Shown piece by piece: positions 42,590 to 54,160 of a stretch of 64,000 nt of DNA. Source of the DNA: Rhodovulum sp. ES.010 (lineage in GTDB: Bacteria; Pseudomonadota; Alphaproteobacteria; Rhodobacterales; Rhodobacteraceae); NCBI RefSeq assembly GCF_900142935.1, contig NZ_FSRS01000001.1, positions 1,932,001 to 1,996,000 of the forward strand, written 5' to 3'. The position numbers and the translations under genes are program-made. Within the stretch, counting starts at the first letter, position 1; each line of letters begins with the position of its first letter. The notes under the pieces are model-generated. The model worked only from the letters and a program-made list of their open reading frames with translations, had not been told where the DNA came from and made no database searches.

Positions 42590-44395
42590 TCAGTAGACCC
42601 GCGCCTTGGGCGCGATCTTCTTGAGATCTATGCCGCCCTCCTCGGAGGTCGAGAGCGGCTCGACCTTCACCGGACGGTAGGCGAGCCGCACCTCCGGCCC
42701 CTCGATCCAGGCCAGCGTGTGCTTGCGCCAGGTCTCGTCATCGCGGTCCGGGTAGTCCTCGTGGGCATGGGCGCCGCGGCTTTCCTTGCGCGCCTCGGCG
42801 CTGACCACCGTGGCCAGCGCGTTGGGCATCAGGTTGGTCAGCTCCAGCGTCTCCATCAGGTCCGAGTTCCAGATCAGCGACCGGTCCGTGACCTTGATGT
42901 CGTCCATCTTGCCCGCGACCTTCGCCATCTTCTCGCAGCCGTCTGCCAGGGTCTTGTCGGTGCGGAACACCGCGGCATCGGCCTGCATGGTCTTCTGCAT
43001 CTCCAGCCGCAGTTCCGCCGTCGGCACGTGGCCCGCGGCGTGGCGCAGCCCGTCGAAGCGCGCAAGCGCGGCGTCGATCGAGGCCTGGTTCGGCGCGGGC
43101 ACGGCGGTCTTGGGGTCGACCACGTCCTTGGCCCGGATCGCCGCGGCCCGGCCGAACACCACCAGGTCGATCAGCGAGTTGGACCCCAGCCGGTTCGCCC
43201 CGTGGACGCTGGCGCAGCCGGCCTCGCCCACGGCCATCAGGCCGGGGGCCACGCGGTCGGGATGGTCGGGCGTGGGGTTCAGCACCTCGCCCCAGTAGTT
43301 GGTCGGGATGCCGCCCATGTTGTAATGCACCGTCGGCAGCACCGGGATCGGTTCCTTGGTCACGTCCACGCCGGCAAAGATGCGGGCGGATTCGGAAATC
43401 CCGGGCAGCCGCTCGGCCAGCACCTCGGGCGGCAGGTGGCTGAGGTTGAGGTGGATGTGGTCCTTGTGCTCGCCCACGCCGCGGCCCTCGCGGATCTCCA
43501 TCGTCATGCAGCGCGAGACGACGTCGCGCGAGGCGAGGTCCTTGTAGGTCGGCGCGTAGCGTTCCATGAACCGCTCGCCTTCCGAGTTGGTCAGATACCC
43601 CCCCTCGCCGCGCGCGCCCTCGGTGATCAGGCAGCCCGCGCCGTAGATGCCCGTGGGGTGGAACTGCACGAACTCCATGTCCTGCAGCGGCAGCCCCGCG
43701 CGGGCCACCATGCCGCCGCCGTCGCCGGTGCAGGTATGGGCCGAGGTCGCGCTGAAATAGGCGCGGCCGTAGCCCCCCGTGGCCAGCACCACCATCTTGG
43801 AGGCGAAGACGTGGATCGTGCCGTCATCCAGCTTCCACGCCACCACGCCCTGGCACTGCCCGTCCTCGGACATGATCAGGTCGATGGCGAAATACTCGAT
43901 GAAGAACTCGGCCTTCTGCTTCAGCGACTGGCCGTAGAGCGTGTGCAGGATCGCATGCCCCGTGCGGTCGGCCGCGGCACAGGTGCGCTGCACGGGCGGC
44001 CCCTCGCCGAACTCGGTGGTGTGGCCGCCAAAGGGGCGCTGGTAGATCTTGCCCGCCTCGGTGCGCGAGAACGGCACGCCGTAATGCTCCAGCTCGTAGA
44101 CCGCCTTGGGAGCCTCGCGGGCGAGGTATTCCATCGCGTCGGTGTCGCCCAGCCAGTCCGAGCCCTTGACGGTGTCGTACATGTGCCACTGCCAGTGGTC
44201 GGGCCCCATGTTGCCCAGGCTCGCGGCGATGCCCCCCTGGGCGGCCACCGTGTGCGACCGGGTCGGGAAGACCTTGGTGACGCAGGCCGTCCGCAGCCCC
44301 TGTTCGGCCATGCCCAGCGTGGCGCGCAGCCCCGCGCCGCCGGCACCGACCACCACAACGTCGTATTCATGCGTTTCGTATTCGTAAGCGGCCAT
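42590..44395 (-). CDS. sdhA: Succinate dehydrogenase flavoprotein subunit
   Basis: A 601-residue subunit that oxidises succinate to fumarate. The FAD fold starts with [12 protein letters not shown], the covalent FAD histidine is H48 in [11 protein letters not shown], and active-site segments HPTGIYGAG and RLGSNSL are present. Length is normal. It is preceded on the minus strand by sdhD and followed by sdhB after 10 bp. Confidence 0.97.
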   Translation of the reverse strand: MAAYEYETHEYDVVVVGAGGAGLRATLGMAEQGLRTACVTKVFPTRSHTVAAQGGIAASLGNMGPDHWQWHMYDTVKGSDWLGDTDAMEYLAREAPKAVYELEHYGVPFSRTEAGKIYQRPFGGHTTEFGEGPPVQRTCAAADRTGHAILHTLYGQSLKQKAEFFIEYFAIDLIMSEDGQCQGVVAWKLDDGTIHVFASKMVVLATGGYGRAYFSATSAHTCTGDGGGMVARAGLPLQDMEFVQFHPTGIYGAGCLITEGARGEGGYLTNSEGERFMERYAPTYKDLASRDVVSRCMTMEIREGRGVGEHKDHIHLNLSHLPPEVLAERLPGISESARIFAGVDVTKEPIPVLPTVHYNMGGIPTNYWGEVLNPTPDHPDRVAPGLMAVGEAGCASVHGANRLGSNSLIDLVVFGRAAAIRAKDVVDPKTAVPAPNQASIDAALARFDGLRHAAGHVPTAELRLEMQKTMQADAAVFRTDKTLADGCEKMAKVAGKMDDIKVTDRSLIWNSDLMETLELTNLMPNALATVVSAEARKESRGAHAHEDYPDRDDETWRKHTLAWIEGPEVRLAYRPVKVEPLSTSEEGGIDLKKIAPKARVY

Positions 44396-44413
44396 GTGCC
44401 CTGCTCTCCGTCC

Positions 44414-44785
44414 TCAGATCGCGATGCGGATCACCGCGTAAAGCCCCGCCGCCATGATCGTGTAGCTGAGGCAGATATTGACGATCAGCAGCGCCTTTTG
44501 CGTGACGCCGCGGGAATAGTCCTCGATCGCGGTCTGGGCGCCCTTGCGGAAATGCAGCATCCCGACCCAGATCGTCAGCAGCGCCACCAGCGCCGGGAAC
44601 GGGCGCGAGAAGGTGGCGACCACCTCTTCATGCGAGGAGCCCAGCGCCGAACCGAAGATCAGCACGAAGGCGGCGACCAGCACCACCAGCGCCACGCCGC
44701 TGACGATCATGAACCAGTGATGCTCGGTCCCGGCCTTGGCCGCGCCCAGGCCGACGGCCCGCTTGTAATCGGTGATATAGCGCAT
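44414..44785 (-). CDS. sdhD: Succinate dehydrogenase membrane anchor subunit
   Basis: A 123-residue protein with three membrane helices. It has the family's HHWFMIVSGVAL region, where the first histidines and nearby residues help hold the haem and quinone, and the final ICLSYTIMAAGLYAVIRIAI helix. It anchors SdhAB with SdhC. Located 10 bp after sdhC. Confidence 0.9.
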   Translation of the reverse strand: MRYITDYKRAVGLGAAKAGTEHHWFMIVSGVALVVLVAAFVLIFGSALGSSHEEVVATFSRPFPALVALLTIWVGMLHFRKGAQTAIEDYSRGVTQKALLIVNICLSYTIMAAGLYAVIRIAI

Positions 44786-44795
44786 CTCGGCCCCC

Positions 44796-45179
44796 TCAGA
44801 CGATGATAACGGTCAGGATCGTGAGACCGGCCGACCCGCCGATCACGGCCCAGCCCAGCTTCTCGGCGGTCCCCAGGTCCAGCCCGCGCCCGGCATCCCA
44901 GATCACGTGCCGGATACCGGCCAGCGTGTGGTACCATAGCGCCCAGACCGACAGGAACAGGACGAGATCGCCAATCCACGAGGTCAGCACGCCGTCGGCG
45001 CGGGCGAAGGCCTCGGGCCCGGAGGCCGCGGCGAGGAACCACCACACGATCAGAACCGCGGCCACGATCAGCGCGTTGCCGGTGACCCGCGTGAGGATCG
45101 ACGTCACCGAGGTGATCTGCGGGCGGTAGACCTGGAGATGCGGGGAAAGCGGCCGGTTTCCGCGGTTGAAGTCAGCCAT
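44796..45179 (-). CDS. sdhC: Succinate dehydrogenase cytochrome b556 subunit
   Basis: A 127-residue subunit with the signature RPLSPHLQVYRPQITSVTSILTRVTG and three membrane helices; H in YHTLAGIRHVIWD ligates haem b. The start at 45179 follows GAGAGGGA. It is the first gene of sdhCDAB, with a 159-bp leader containing two GTGATCAC palindromes, so sdh has its own promoter apart from mch. Confidence 0.95.
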   Translation of the reverse strand: MADFNRGNRPLSPHLQVYRPQITSVTSILTRVTGNALIVAAVLIVWWFLAAASGPEAFARADGVLTSWIGDLVLFLSVWALWYHTLAGIRHVIWDAGRGLDLGTAEKLGWAVIGGSAGLTILTVIIV

Positions 45180-45302
45180 GGTATCCCTCTCGTCCTGGGG
45201 CGCTGCTGTCGCCCGATGTGATAACGGTTTTGACGGCCGTGTCACGGCTTGCACGGGGCCTGCGCGACGATTTTCCGCCGTGCGTTTCAAATTTTCCGCT
45301 TA

Positions 45303-45333
45303 TGTGATCACGCCCGGCCAGCATGTGATCACA
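45303..45333. promoter_or_regulatory. Paired GTGATCAC palindromes upstream of sdhC
   Basis: Two perfect 8-bp palindromes GTGATCAC lie at 45304-45311 and 45325-45332, centres 21 bp apart; the second extends to TGTGATCACA. They are 125-155 bp before sdhC, just beyond the mch stop. The same pair at the same spacing precedes sucC. Another palindrome GCCGTG-T-CACGGC sits at 45236-45248 and a partial copy TGTGATAAC at 45217. Probable binding sites of the GntR regulator encoded at 61789-62439. Confidence 0.7.
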
Positions 45334-45338
45334 AAACC

Positions 45339-46373
45339 TCAGAGCGGAATCAACGCCCAGTAGTCCAGGTCCAGCAGCACATGCGGCAGGTATTTCCCGT
45401 CCGCGCCCTTCAGCGCGCCCGGCTCCCCGCCCGGCTTGACCGCCACGAGCCGCAGCCGCAGCGCGCCCATGCCGGGCGCCCCCGTCTCGGCCTTGTCCAG
45501 CACCTCCGACCATGCGGCCACGGTGTCGCCGGCGAAGCACGGGTTGGCATGCGCGCCGCCGTTCAGGCCCACGATCATCTGTGCGTTCGCCAGCCCGTTG
45601 AACGACAGCGCGCGCGCCAGGCTGATGACATGCCCGCCATAGACCAGCCGCTTGCCGTCGTCGCGCAGCGTCGCGTCGAAATGCACCTTGGAGGTGTTCT
45701 GCCACAGCCGCGTGGCCTGCATGTGCTCGGCTTCCTCGACGGTCACGCGGTCGACATGGTCGATCACTTCGCCGACCTCGTAATCGCCCCAGCGATGCGG
45801 CTCGCCGGCCAGGGTGAAATCGTAGCCCGTGAAATTCAGCGCCCCGGGCACCACCAGGTCGGCCGGGTCCACCGCCGCCGCCAGTTCGGGCAGGACGGTC
45901 TCGGGCGCGGGCGCCTCGGGGTCGCGCTTGCGCACCATCACCCAGCGCACATAGTCCAGCACCAGCTCGTCCTTCTGGTTCAGGCCCCGCGTCCGTACCC
46001 AGACCACGCCCGACTTGCCGTTGGAGTTCTGCTTGAGCCCGATCACCTCGGATTCGGACCGCAGCGTGTCGCCGGGCCAGACCGGCCGGTGCCAGCGCCC
46101 CTCGGCATAGCCGAGATTGGCGATGGCGTTCAGGCTGATATCGGGCACCGTCTTGCCGAACACCGTGTGGAACGCGATCAGGTCGTCCATCGGCGCGGCG
46201 GGCAGCCCGCAGGCCTGCGCGAAGGCATCCGAGGAATAAAGCGCGTGCCGCGCCGGGTAGAGCGCGTGGTAGACTGCCCGCTCGCCCCCCGACAGCGTCC
46301 GGGGCACCGCATGCGCGATCACCTGCCCGACCTCGTAATCCTCGAAAAACCGGCCCGGATTGGTCTTCACCAT
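45339..46373 (-). CDS. mch: Mesaconyl-CoA hydratase
   Basis: A 344-residue MaoC/hot-dog fold protein with two hot-dog halves. It opens with GRFFEDYEVGQVIAHAVPRT and holds the second MaoC region around FTLAGEPHRWGDYEVGEVIDH and LVYGGHVISLARAL. In the ethylmalonyl-CoA pathway it hydrates mesaconyl-C1-CoA to beta-methylmalyl-CoA. The position between sdhC and mcl2 matches the Rhodobacter sphaeroides order, which supports the name. The start at 46373 follows GTGAGGCG. Confidence 0.9.
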   Translation of the reverse strand: MVKTNPGRFFEDYEVGQVIAHAVPRTLSGGERAVYHALYPARHALYSSDAFAQACGLPAAPMDDLIAFHTVFGKTVPDISLNAIANLGYAEGRWHRPVWPGDTLRSESEVIGLKQNSNGKSGVVWVRTRGLNQKDELVLDYVRWVMVRKRDPEAPAPETVLPELAAAVDPADLVVPGALNFTGYDFTLAGEPHRWGDYEVGEVIDHVDRVTVEEAEHMQATRLWQNTSKVHFDATLRDDGKRLVYGGHVISLARALSFNGLANAQMIVGLNGGAHANPCFAGDTVAAWSEVLDKAETGAPGMGALRLRLVAVKPGGEPGALKGADGKYLPHVLLDLDYWALIPL

Positions 46374-46377
46374 CGCC

Positions 46378-46581
46378 TCACAACTCTCCCAGCTTGAGAT
46401 CGGGGGCATAGTCCCCCGGAATGTCCTTCACCACCGCCTGGGCGCAGCGCATCACGCCCGTCACCGGGTCGTGGGCATAGGCCGGGGAGCCGTGAAGCTC
46501 CCAGCCCATGGCCAGCGCCTCGGTCACCTTGTGGCAGAACACGGCGGTATCTTCCCCCGTCAGCAGGCGGTAGGCCCGCAT
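46378..46581 (-). CDS. DUF1737 family small protein
   Basis: A 67-residue protein with the DUF1737 pattern: YRLLTGEDTAVFCHKVTEAL, GWELHGSPAYAHDP and a conserved CAQAVVK. It is cytoplasmic and of unknown role. It sits 4 bp upstream of mch and 2 bp after nnrU on the same strand, so it belongs to the mcl2-nnrU-mch operon. The conserved place in related genomes suggests a supporting role. Confidence 0.85.
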   Translation of the reverse strand: MRAYRLLTGEDTAVFCHKVTEALAMGWELHGSPAYAHDPVTGVMRCAQAVVKDIPGDYAPDLKLGEL

Positions 46582-46583
46582 GC

Positions 46584-47150
46584 CTAGCCCGACACCGGCA
46601 GCGGCCAGACGCCCAGCCAGGCATGGATCCCCATGATCGCCAGATAGACGACGACCGAGATCACCGCGAGGCGGATATCGCCGCCAAGGCTGCCGCCCCG
46701 CCAATGGGTGACCGGGGCCTGCCGGTTGATGACGACGATCTCGGCCAGCGCCCAGATCAACAGCCCGCCGAACAGCACGACCGACGCCAGGTCGCCGTTG
46801 ACCAGCAGGTGCGCCACCGCCCAGGTCGAGAACCCGTAGAGCTGCGGGTGCCGGAACAGCTGGCGCGCGCGGCTCTTGGAATTGCTGATCCCGAAGAACG
46901 CCACCGCCAGCAGCATCAGGGCGTTGTTGGCGTGCACCAGCCAGCCGGGCGTCGTGTAAAGCACCGGCGCCGTGTTGCCGCGATAGCCGAGTACCATCAG
47001 CACCACCGACAGCAGCAGCACGACCGCGAACACGATCTTCGCGGGCACCGCGCCCAGGGTCTCGTCCAGTTGTGCCCGCGGCCCCTTGGCCAGGCGCTTG
47101 AACAGATGCGCAGCGCTCCACAGGAGCACGCCGAGAATGAGTTGGATCAT
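46584..47150 (-). CDS. NnrU family membrane protein
   Basis: A 188-residue membrane protein with five to six segments and the NnrU signature around RHPQLYGFSTWAVAHLLVNGD and HAWLGVWPLP. NnrU proteins were first linked to nitric-oxide metabolism in Rhodobacter, but the family also includes isoprenoid or methyltransferase-like members and the role here is unclear. The start overlaps the mcl2 stop by 4 bp, so it is translationally coupled to that gene. Confidence 0.86.
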   Translation of the reverse strand: MIQLILGVLLWSAAHLFKRLAKGPRAQLDETLGAVPAKIVFAVVLLLSVVLMVLGYRGNTAPVLYTTPGWLVHANNALMLLAVAFFGISNSKSRARQLFRHPQLYGFSTWAVAHLLVNGDLASVVLFGGLLIWALAEIVVINRQAPVTHWRGGSLGGDIRLAVISVVVYLAIMGIHAWLGVWPLPVSG

Positions 47151-48007
47151 GACGCAGCCTCCAGTTCCGCAATCCTCCCCGCCTTGGCGAGGGTGTCCCG
47201 TGCCGTAACGATATGCAGGTTCTCGACAATGCGGCCATCCACCACGGCCACGCCCTGCCCGGCCCGTTCCGCCTCGTCATAGGCCGCGATCTGCCGCTCC
47301 GCCAGATCGATCTCCTCCTCGGTCGGCGCGAAGGACTCGTTGGCCACCGCGACCTGCGCGGGGTGGATCAGCGACTTGCCGTCGAAGCCGAGGTCGCGCC
47401 CCTGCTCGCACTCGTCGCGCAGCCCGTCCTCGTCGCGGAACGCGTTGTAGACCCCGTCGACCGCGACGATGCCATGGGCGCGGGCCGCCAGCAGGCAATG
47501 CGTCAGGCTCGCCATCAGCGGCAGGCGGTCGGGGCGGGCGCGGCAACCGATTTCCTTGGCCAGGTCGTTGGTGCCCATCACGAACCCTTCCAGCCGCGGG
47601 TGGGCGGCCAGCGCGTCGGCGTTCAGGATGCCCTTGGGCGTTTCCATCATCGCCCAGAGCGGCACGCCGGGCACCGCCTCGGCCAGCGCATCCAGCTGCG
47701 CCGTGGTCTCCACCTTGGGCAGCAGCACGGCATCCGCGCCCGCGCGGCGGATCGCCGCGAGGTCATCGTGCCCCCACTCGGTCTCCAGCCCGTTCACCCG
47801 CACGATCCGGTAGCGCGTCCCGTAATCGTTGCCGGCCAGCGTCTCGGCCAGAAGCGTGCGGGCGGCGGGCTTTTCCTCGATGGCGACGGCATCCTCGAGG
47901 TCGAAGATGATCGCGTCCACGGGCAGGGTCCGCGCCTTTTCGAGGGCGCGGGCCTTCGAACCCGGAATGTAGAGAACGGAGCGGAACGGGCGGGCGCGCG
48001 GATCCAT
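47147..48007 (-). CDS. mcl2: (3S)-Malyl-CoA thioesterase (CoA ester lyase family)
   Basis: A 286-residue protein of the HpcH/HpaI-CitE superfamily: RSVLYIPGSKARALEKA, the metal-binding FDLEDAV, VRVNG, LLPKVET, and LHP-like SLIHPAQV. Two family members exist in R. sphaeroides; the smaller one, beside mch and mdh, is the (3S)-malyl-CoA thioesterase that releases malate from the ethylmalonyl-CoA pathway, and the length and site match it. A beta-methylmalyl-CoA lyase is the alternative. AGGGAAG precedes the start at 48007. Confidence 0.88.
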   Translation of the reverse strand: MDPRARPFRSVLYIPGSKARALEKARTLPVDAIIFDLEDAVAIEEKPAARTLLAETLAGNDYGTRYRIVRVNGLETEWGHDDLAAIRRAGADAVLLPKVETTAQLDALAEAVPGVPLWAMMETPKGILNADALAAHPRLEGFVMGTNDLAKEIGCRARPDRLPLMASLTHCLLAARAHGIVAVDGVYNAFRDEDGLRDECEQGRDLGFDGKSLIHPAQVAVANESFAPTEEEIDLAERQIAAYDEAERAGQGVAVVDGRIVENLHIVTARDTLAKAGRIAELEAAS

Positions 48008-48177
48008 CTGTTGCTTCCCTGAATCATTTTGTTGCGCAAACCAACACGGACGGGACAGATTCCGCAAGCCCATTTTTGCTGCATCGCAGAAAGCCACCGT
48101 GCGCCGCTCTAGGGATTTGTTGCCGCTTCTCGCGCAGGCTTGACCGCGACGCCCCGATTTCCCCGAGGAGTAGCCCG

Positions 48178-48486
48178 ATGCCGCGCCGCCTTGCCCTGTC
48201 CCTCGCCGCCATCATCCTGACCGCCCCCGCCCTCGCCCCCGCGCAGACCGCGCGCCAATGCGGCCCGCGCGGGGCGGTGCTCGACATCCTCGCCGAGCGC
48301 TACGGCGAATCGCGCCAGGCGGCGGGGCTCGCCGCGAACAACGCGGTGGTGGAGCTTTTCGCCAACCTTCAGACCGGGACCTGGACGATCACCGGCACCA
48401 CGCCCGCGGGCGTGACCTGCCTGATCGCCAGCGGCGAGGCCTACGAGGCGCTCGCCGAAAGCCTGATCCCCGGCGAGGGCGCCTGA
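48178..48486 (+). CDS. Small secreted protein of unknown function
   Basis: A 102-residue protein with a clear signal peptide (residues 1-23, ending in APAQT), then a mature domain with two cysteines (QCGPRGAV and VTCLIASG) that may form a disulfide. The mature part pairs an N-terminal helix with strands (GTWTITGTTPAGVTC). CGAGGAG lies 7 bp before the ATG. It is divergent from mcl2 and convergent with a TSUP gene. No family is recognised beyond alphaproteobacterial hypotheticals. Confidence 0.72.
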   Translation: MPRRLALSLAAIILTAPALAPAQTARQCGPRGAVLDILAERYGESRQAAGLAANNAVVELFANLQTGTWTITGTTPAGVTCLIASGEAYEALAESLIPGEGA

Positions 48487-48492
48487 GCCGCC

Positions 48493-50374
<1,882 letters not shown>

Positions 50375-50398
50375 CCGCCATGCGCCCAGGGTGACCCG

Positions 50399-50423
50399 GG
50401 GCCGCGCGCTGCGCGGCCCTTTT
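50399..50423 (+). terminator. Rho-independent terminator after mdh
   Basis: GGGCCGCGC (50399-50407) and GCGCGGCCC (50411-50419) form a perfect 9-bp stem with a 3-base loop, followed by TTTT. It separates mdh from the suc operon. Confidence 0.85.
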
Positions 50424-50594
50424 CGCGTCGCCGGGCATCCCTCCGCCCACCGAACCGACGCCTCCCCCCAGGGTCCGAGCCGAAAACGCCCTGCGCTTGC
50501 TGCGCGCCGCGGCGCGTCCCGTGCCGCGCGCCCGCCTGCCCGCACGCGCCGCCACGCCGCCGCCGCAGGCGCCGCCCGCGATTTTCCGCAGCTT

Positions 50595-50624
50595 TGTGAT
50601 CACAGCTGCGAAATGCGTGATCAC
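50595..50624. promoter_or_regulatory. Paired GTGATCAC palindromes upstream of sucC
   Basis: GTGATCAC at 50596-50603 (in TGTGATCACA) and at 50617-50624, centres 21 bp apart, 110-140 bp before sucC. Sequence and spacing match the pair before sdhC. The rest of the 358-bp gap between mdh and sucC holds the mdh terminator and a GC-rich stretch without a gene. Confidence 0.7.
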
Positions 50625-50732
50625 AAACGCCAAAAACATCGCGGAATGCCGCCGGCTCGACCCGAAAGGCGTTTCGTCGCACCCGGTTCCGTGCTTATGA
50701 GGTCGGAAATCGGACCAGCACGGGACAGCTCG

Positions 50733-51926
50733 ATGAACATCCACGAATACCAGGCCAAGGCGCTCCTGCGCAGCTACGGCGCGCCGGTCTCGGACGGCCA
50801 TGTCGTCACCCGCGCCGAAGAGGCCAAGACCATCGCCGGAGAGCTCGACGGCCCGCTCTGGGTGGTCAAGGCGCAAATCCATGCCGGCGGCCGCGGCAAG
50901 GGCCGGTTCATCGAGGAAGCCGCGGGCGAAAAGGGCGGCGTGCGGCTGGCGAAATCCGTGGGCGAGGCCGCCGAGGAGGCCCGCAAGATGCTGGGCCGCA
51001 CGCTCGTCACCCACCAGACCGGCCCCGCGGGCAAGCAGGTCGGCCGGGTCTATATCGAGGACGGCTCGGGCATCGAGCGCGAGCTCTACCTCGCCCTTCT
51101 GGTGGACCGCCAGACCAGCCGCATCGCCTTCGTCTGTTCCACCGAGGGCGGCATGGACATCGAGGAGGTCGCCGCCTCCACGCCCGACAAGATCCTGTCC
51201 TTCGCGGTCGATCCCGTCACCGGCTACCAGGGTTTCCACGGCCGCCGCATCGCCTTTGCGCTGGGGCTCCAGGGCCAGCAGGTCAAGCAATGCGTCCGTC
51301 TGATGGGCACGCTTTACAAGCTGTTCGTCGAGAAGGATTGCGAGATGCTGGAGATCAACCCGCTGATCGTGACCGACACGGGCGAGCTGAAATGCCTCGA
51401 CGCCAAGATGGGTTTCGATTCCAACGCGCTCTACCGGCATGACGACATCCTCAGCCTGCGCGACGAGACCGAGGAGGACCCCAAGGAACTCCAGGCGTCG
51501 AAATACGACCTGAACTACATCGCGCTGGATGGCGAGATCGGCTGCATGGTCAATGGCGCGGGGCTTGCCATGGCCACGATGGACATCATCAAGCTCTACG
51601 GCTCGGAGCCCGCCAACTTCCTCGACGTCGGCGGCGGCGCGACCAAGGAAAAGGTGACCGAGGCGTTCAAGATCATCACCTCGGACGAGAACGTCAAAGG
51701 CATCCTGGTGAACATCTTCGGCGGCATCATGCGCTGCGACGTGATCGCCGAGGGCGTCGTGGCCGCCGTGAAAGAGGTGGGCCTTCAGGTGCCGCTGGTC
51801 GTCCGGCTCGAAGGCACCAATGTCGAGAAGGGCAAGGAGATCATCAACGGCTCCGGCCTCGACGTGATCGCGGCGGATGATCTGTCGGATGCGGCCGAGA
51901 AGATCGTGAAGGCGGTGAAGGGGTGA
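50733..51926 (+). CDS. sucC: Succinyl-CoA synthetase beta subunit
   Basis: A 397-residue ATP-grasp subunit. It starts [12 protein letters not shown], with [12 protein letters not shown] in the nucleotide domain, LEINPLIV, and the C-terminal [10 protein letters not shown] and VRLEGTN. With SucD it makes ATP or GTP from succinyl-CoA. The ATG at 50733 matches the universal family start. Normally sucD follows at once; here a fic gene lies between them. Confidence 0.96.
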   Translation: MNIHEYQAKALLRSYGAPVSDGHVVTRAEEAKTIAGELDGPLWVVKAQIHAGGRGKGRFIEEAAGEKGGVRLAKSVGEAAEEARKMLGRTLVTHQTGPAGKQVGRVYIEDGSGIERELYLALLVDRQTSRIAFVCSTEGGMDIEEVAASTPDKILSFAVDPVTGYQGFHGRRIAFALGLQGQQVKQCVRLMGTLYKLFVEKDCEMLEINPLIVTDTGELKCLDAKMGFDSNALYRHDDILSLRDETEEDPKELQASKYDLNYIALDGEIGCMVNGAGLAMATMDIIKLYGSEPANFLDVGGGATKEKVTEAFKIITSDENVKGILVNIFGGIMRCDVIAEGVVAAVKEVGLQVPLVVRLEGTNVEKGKEIINGSGLDVIAADDLSDAAEKIVKAVKG

Positions 51927-52003
51927 TCGCTTCTGATAGTAACGTGCCCCTGCAAGCGGAGCTTATTATCGAATTATGGAAAATGTGATAACAAGAACTC
52001 ACC

Positions 52004-53206
52004 ATGTATGATGCAGGGCACGAAGTCGAAAACAACGACATGAACCTCAGTCTAAACAATTCATCCCAGAGGGCAGGCGAGTACCGCGCTCAGCCCGGAA
52101 ACTACAAGGCGTTCTTCCCTGCACCGTTGCCACCTGACCCCGGTATTGCGTTCACTCCGGAGACGTGGCGCCTCCTCTCTGACGCCGATCGCGCCTTAGG
52201 CCGCCTTGATGCCGTGACGCAGACACTACCGGATACCGAATTGTTCCTGTTGATGTATGTTCGCAAGGAAGCGTTGCTGTCGTCCCAGATCGAAGGAACG
52301 CAAGCGTCGCTTGAAGACATCATTCAGTTTGAGAACGACATTCAGGAGGCCGAGAACCCTGACGACGTCGAAGAAGTCGTCAACTACATCAGGGCTTTGA
52401 ACCATGGCCTCGGAGCCATCGAACGCCTGCCGGTCTCTGTGCGACTAATCCGCGAGGTCCATTGCGAACTGATGCGGGGCGTGCGTGGCCAGAACCGGAA
52501 CCCCGGCGAAATCAGGACGATCCAGAACTGGATCGGTCGGGAGGGAACAGACCTCTACGACGCACTGTTCGTCCCCCCACCTCCGGGCGATCCGCTAAAC
52601 GCCGCGCTTTCAGATCTGGAACGGTTCATCCACTCCGAACCCGAACTGCCGGTGCTCATCCAAATCGCTCTCGTTCACGCCCAGTTCGAAACCATCCACC
52701 CGTTCTTGGACGGCAACGGCCGCCTCGGTCGCCTCCTGATCACCTTTCTGCTTTGCGAAAAGGACATTCTGGAAGAACCGAGCCTCTACATCTCTCATTT
52801 CTTCAAACGCTATAAGAGCGAATACTACGAGAGGCTTCAAGGCGTAAGAGATCGCGGGGACTGGGAAGGCTGGGTCAACTTCTTTTTGCGGGGGGTTAGA
52901 GACGTCGCGCGGGAAGGCGCCAGAACGGCGGGCGCTATTCTCAGGCTCCGCGAGGATCACAGAGCGCTTATTGCCGGCAAGTTGTCCAGAGCCCAGGCAG
53001 GCAGCGCCGCTCACCTGCTTGATCACATGTTCAAGGTGCCGGTCATATCGATCAACTCCGCCTCGAACGTCATACAGCGCAGTTTTGCTAACGCAAACAC
53101 GCTCGTTGCGCGGCTCTGCGAACTCGGGCTTCTCGAAGAAATCACCGGGCGGGAAAGAGATCGTCTCTTTCGCTACAGCCCTTATGTCGCGCTATTCAGG
53201 GACTAG
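52004..53206 (+). CDS. Fic-family AMPylase-type protein inserted in the suc operon
   Basis: A 400-residue class II Fic protein. The inhibitory motif SSQIEG (93-98), fitting S/T-x3-E-G/N, is N-terminal; the catalytic loop [12 protein letters not shown] (232-243) is complete; the C-terminus (about 340-400) looks like a winged helix ([19 protein letters not shown]). It should transfer AMP to a protein hydroxyl and be autoinhibited. Codon use is less GC-rich than in sucC or sucD. The stop is 5 bp before sucD, whose ribosome site lies within this gene. No antitoxin gene is adjacent. An ATG at 52040 is an alternative start. Confidence 0.9.
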   Translation: MYDAGHEVENNDMNLSLNNSSQRAGEYRAQPGNYKAFFPAPLPPDPGIAFTPETWRLLSDADRALGRLDAVTQTLPDTELFLLMYVRKEALLSSQIEGTQASLEDIIQFENDIQEAENPDDVEEVVNYIRALNHGLGAIERLPVSVRLIREVHCELMRGVRGQNRNPGEIRTIQNWIGREGTDLYDALFVPPPPGDPLNAALSDLERFIHSEPELPVLIQIALVHAQFETIHPFLDGNGRLGRLLITFLLCEKDILEEPSLYISHFFKRYKSEYYERLQGVRDRGDWEGWVNFFLRGVRDVAREGARTAGAILRLREDHRALIAGKLSRAQAGSAAHLLDHMFKVPVISINSASNVIQRSFANANTLVARLCELGLLEEITGRERDRLFRYSPYVALFRD

Positions 53207-53211
53207 GAAAT

Positions 53212-54096
53212 ATGGCCGTACTCGTCGACAAGGAAACCAAGGTCATCTGCCAGGGCTTCACCGGCTCTCAGGGCACCTTCCACTCCGAACAGGCCATCGC
53301 CTATGGCACGCAGATGGTCGGCGGCGTGACGCCGGGCAAGGGGGGCCAGACGCATCTGGACCTGCCGGTCTTCAACTCCTGCCACGAGGCGGTGCAGCAG
53401 ACCGGGGCGAACGCGTCCGTCATCTACGTCCCCCCGCCCTTCGCAGCGGACTCGATCCTCGAAGCCATCGACGCCCAGATCCCGCTGATCGTCTGCATCA
53501 CCGAGGGCATCCCCGTGCTCGACATGATGACCGTCAAGCGCGCCCTCGAAGGCTCCAGTTCCACCCTCGTCGGCCCCAACTGCCCCGGCGTCATCACGCC
53601 CGACGCCTGCAAGATCGGCATCATGCCCGGCCATATCCACAAGCGCGGCTCGGTCGGCGTCGTCTCGCGCTCCGGCACCCTCACCTACGAGGCCGTGAAA
53701 CAGACCACCGATGTCGGCCTCGGCCAATCCACCTGCGTCGGCATCGGCGGCGACCCGATCAAGGGGACCGAGCATATCGACGTGCTGGAATGGTTCCTCG
53801 CCGATGACGAGACCGAATCCATCATCATGATCGGCGAGATCGGCGGCAGTGCCGAGGAAGAGGCCGCCCAGTTCCTCAAGGACGAGGCGAAGGCCGGCCG
53901 CAAGAAACCCGTCGCGGGCTTCATCGCGGGCCGCACCGCGCCCCCGGGCCGCCGCATGGGCCATGCGGGCGCTATCGTCGCCGGCGGCAAGGGCGGCGCC
54001 GAGGACAAGATCGAGGCGATGAAATCCGCCGGCATCGTGGTGGCCGACAGCCCCGCGAAACTGGGCGAGGCCGTGCTGAAAGCCATCGAGGCATAA
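53212..54096 (+). CDS. sucD: Succinyl-CoA synthetase alpha subunit
   Basis: A 294-residue subunit with the CoA-binding [29 protein letters not shown] and the phosphohistidine in [10 protein letters not shown]. It pairs with SucC. Translation appears to start from a site in the end of the foreign fic gene (AGGGACTAGGAAAT before the ATG), so expression of sucD relative to sucC may have changed. Confidence 0.96.
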   Translation: MAVLVDKETKVICQGFTGSQGTFHSEQAIAYGTQMVGGVTPGKGGQTHLDLPVFNSCHEAVQQTGANASVIYVPPPFAADSILEAIDAQIPLIVCITEGIPVLDMMTVKRALEGSSSTLVGPNCPGVITPDACKIGIMPGHIHKRGSVGVVSRSGTLTYEAVKQTTDVGLGQSTCVGIGGDPIKGTEHIDVLEWFLADDETESIIMIGEIGGSAEEEAAQFLKDEAKAGRKKPVAGFIAGRTAPPGRRMGHAGAIVAGGKGGAEDKIEAMKSAGIVVADSPAKLGEAVLKAIEA

Positions 54097-54160
54097 CCGC
54101 ATGACAGGCCCCGCGGCCCCCGGTCGGGCCACGGGGCACGGGAACGTCGGGAGGACCAGA

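Noticed and set aside
51984..51996. TGTGATAAC before fic as another TCA operator
   Set aside because: Only half of the palindrome is present and there is no second copy at 21 bp.
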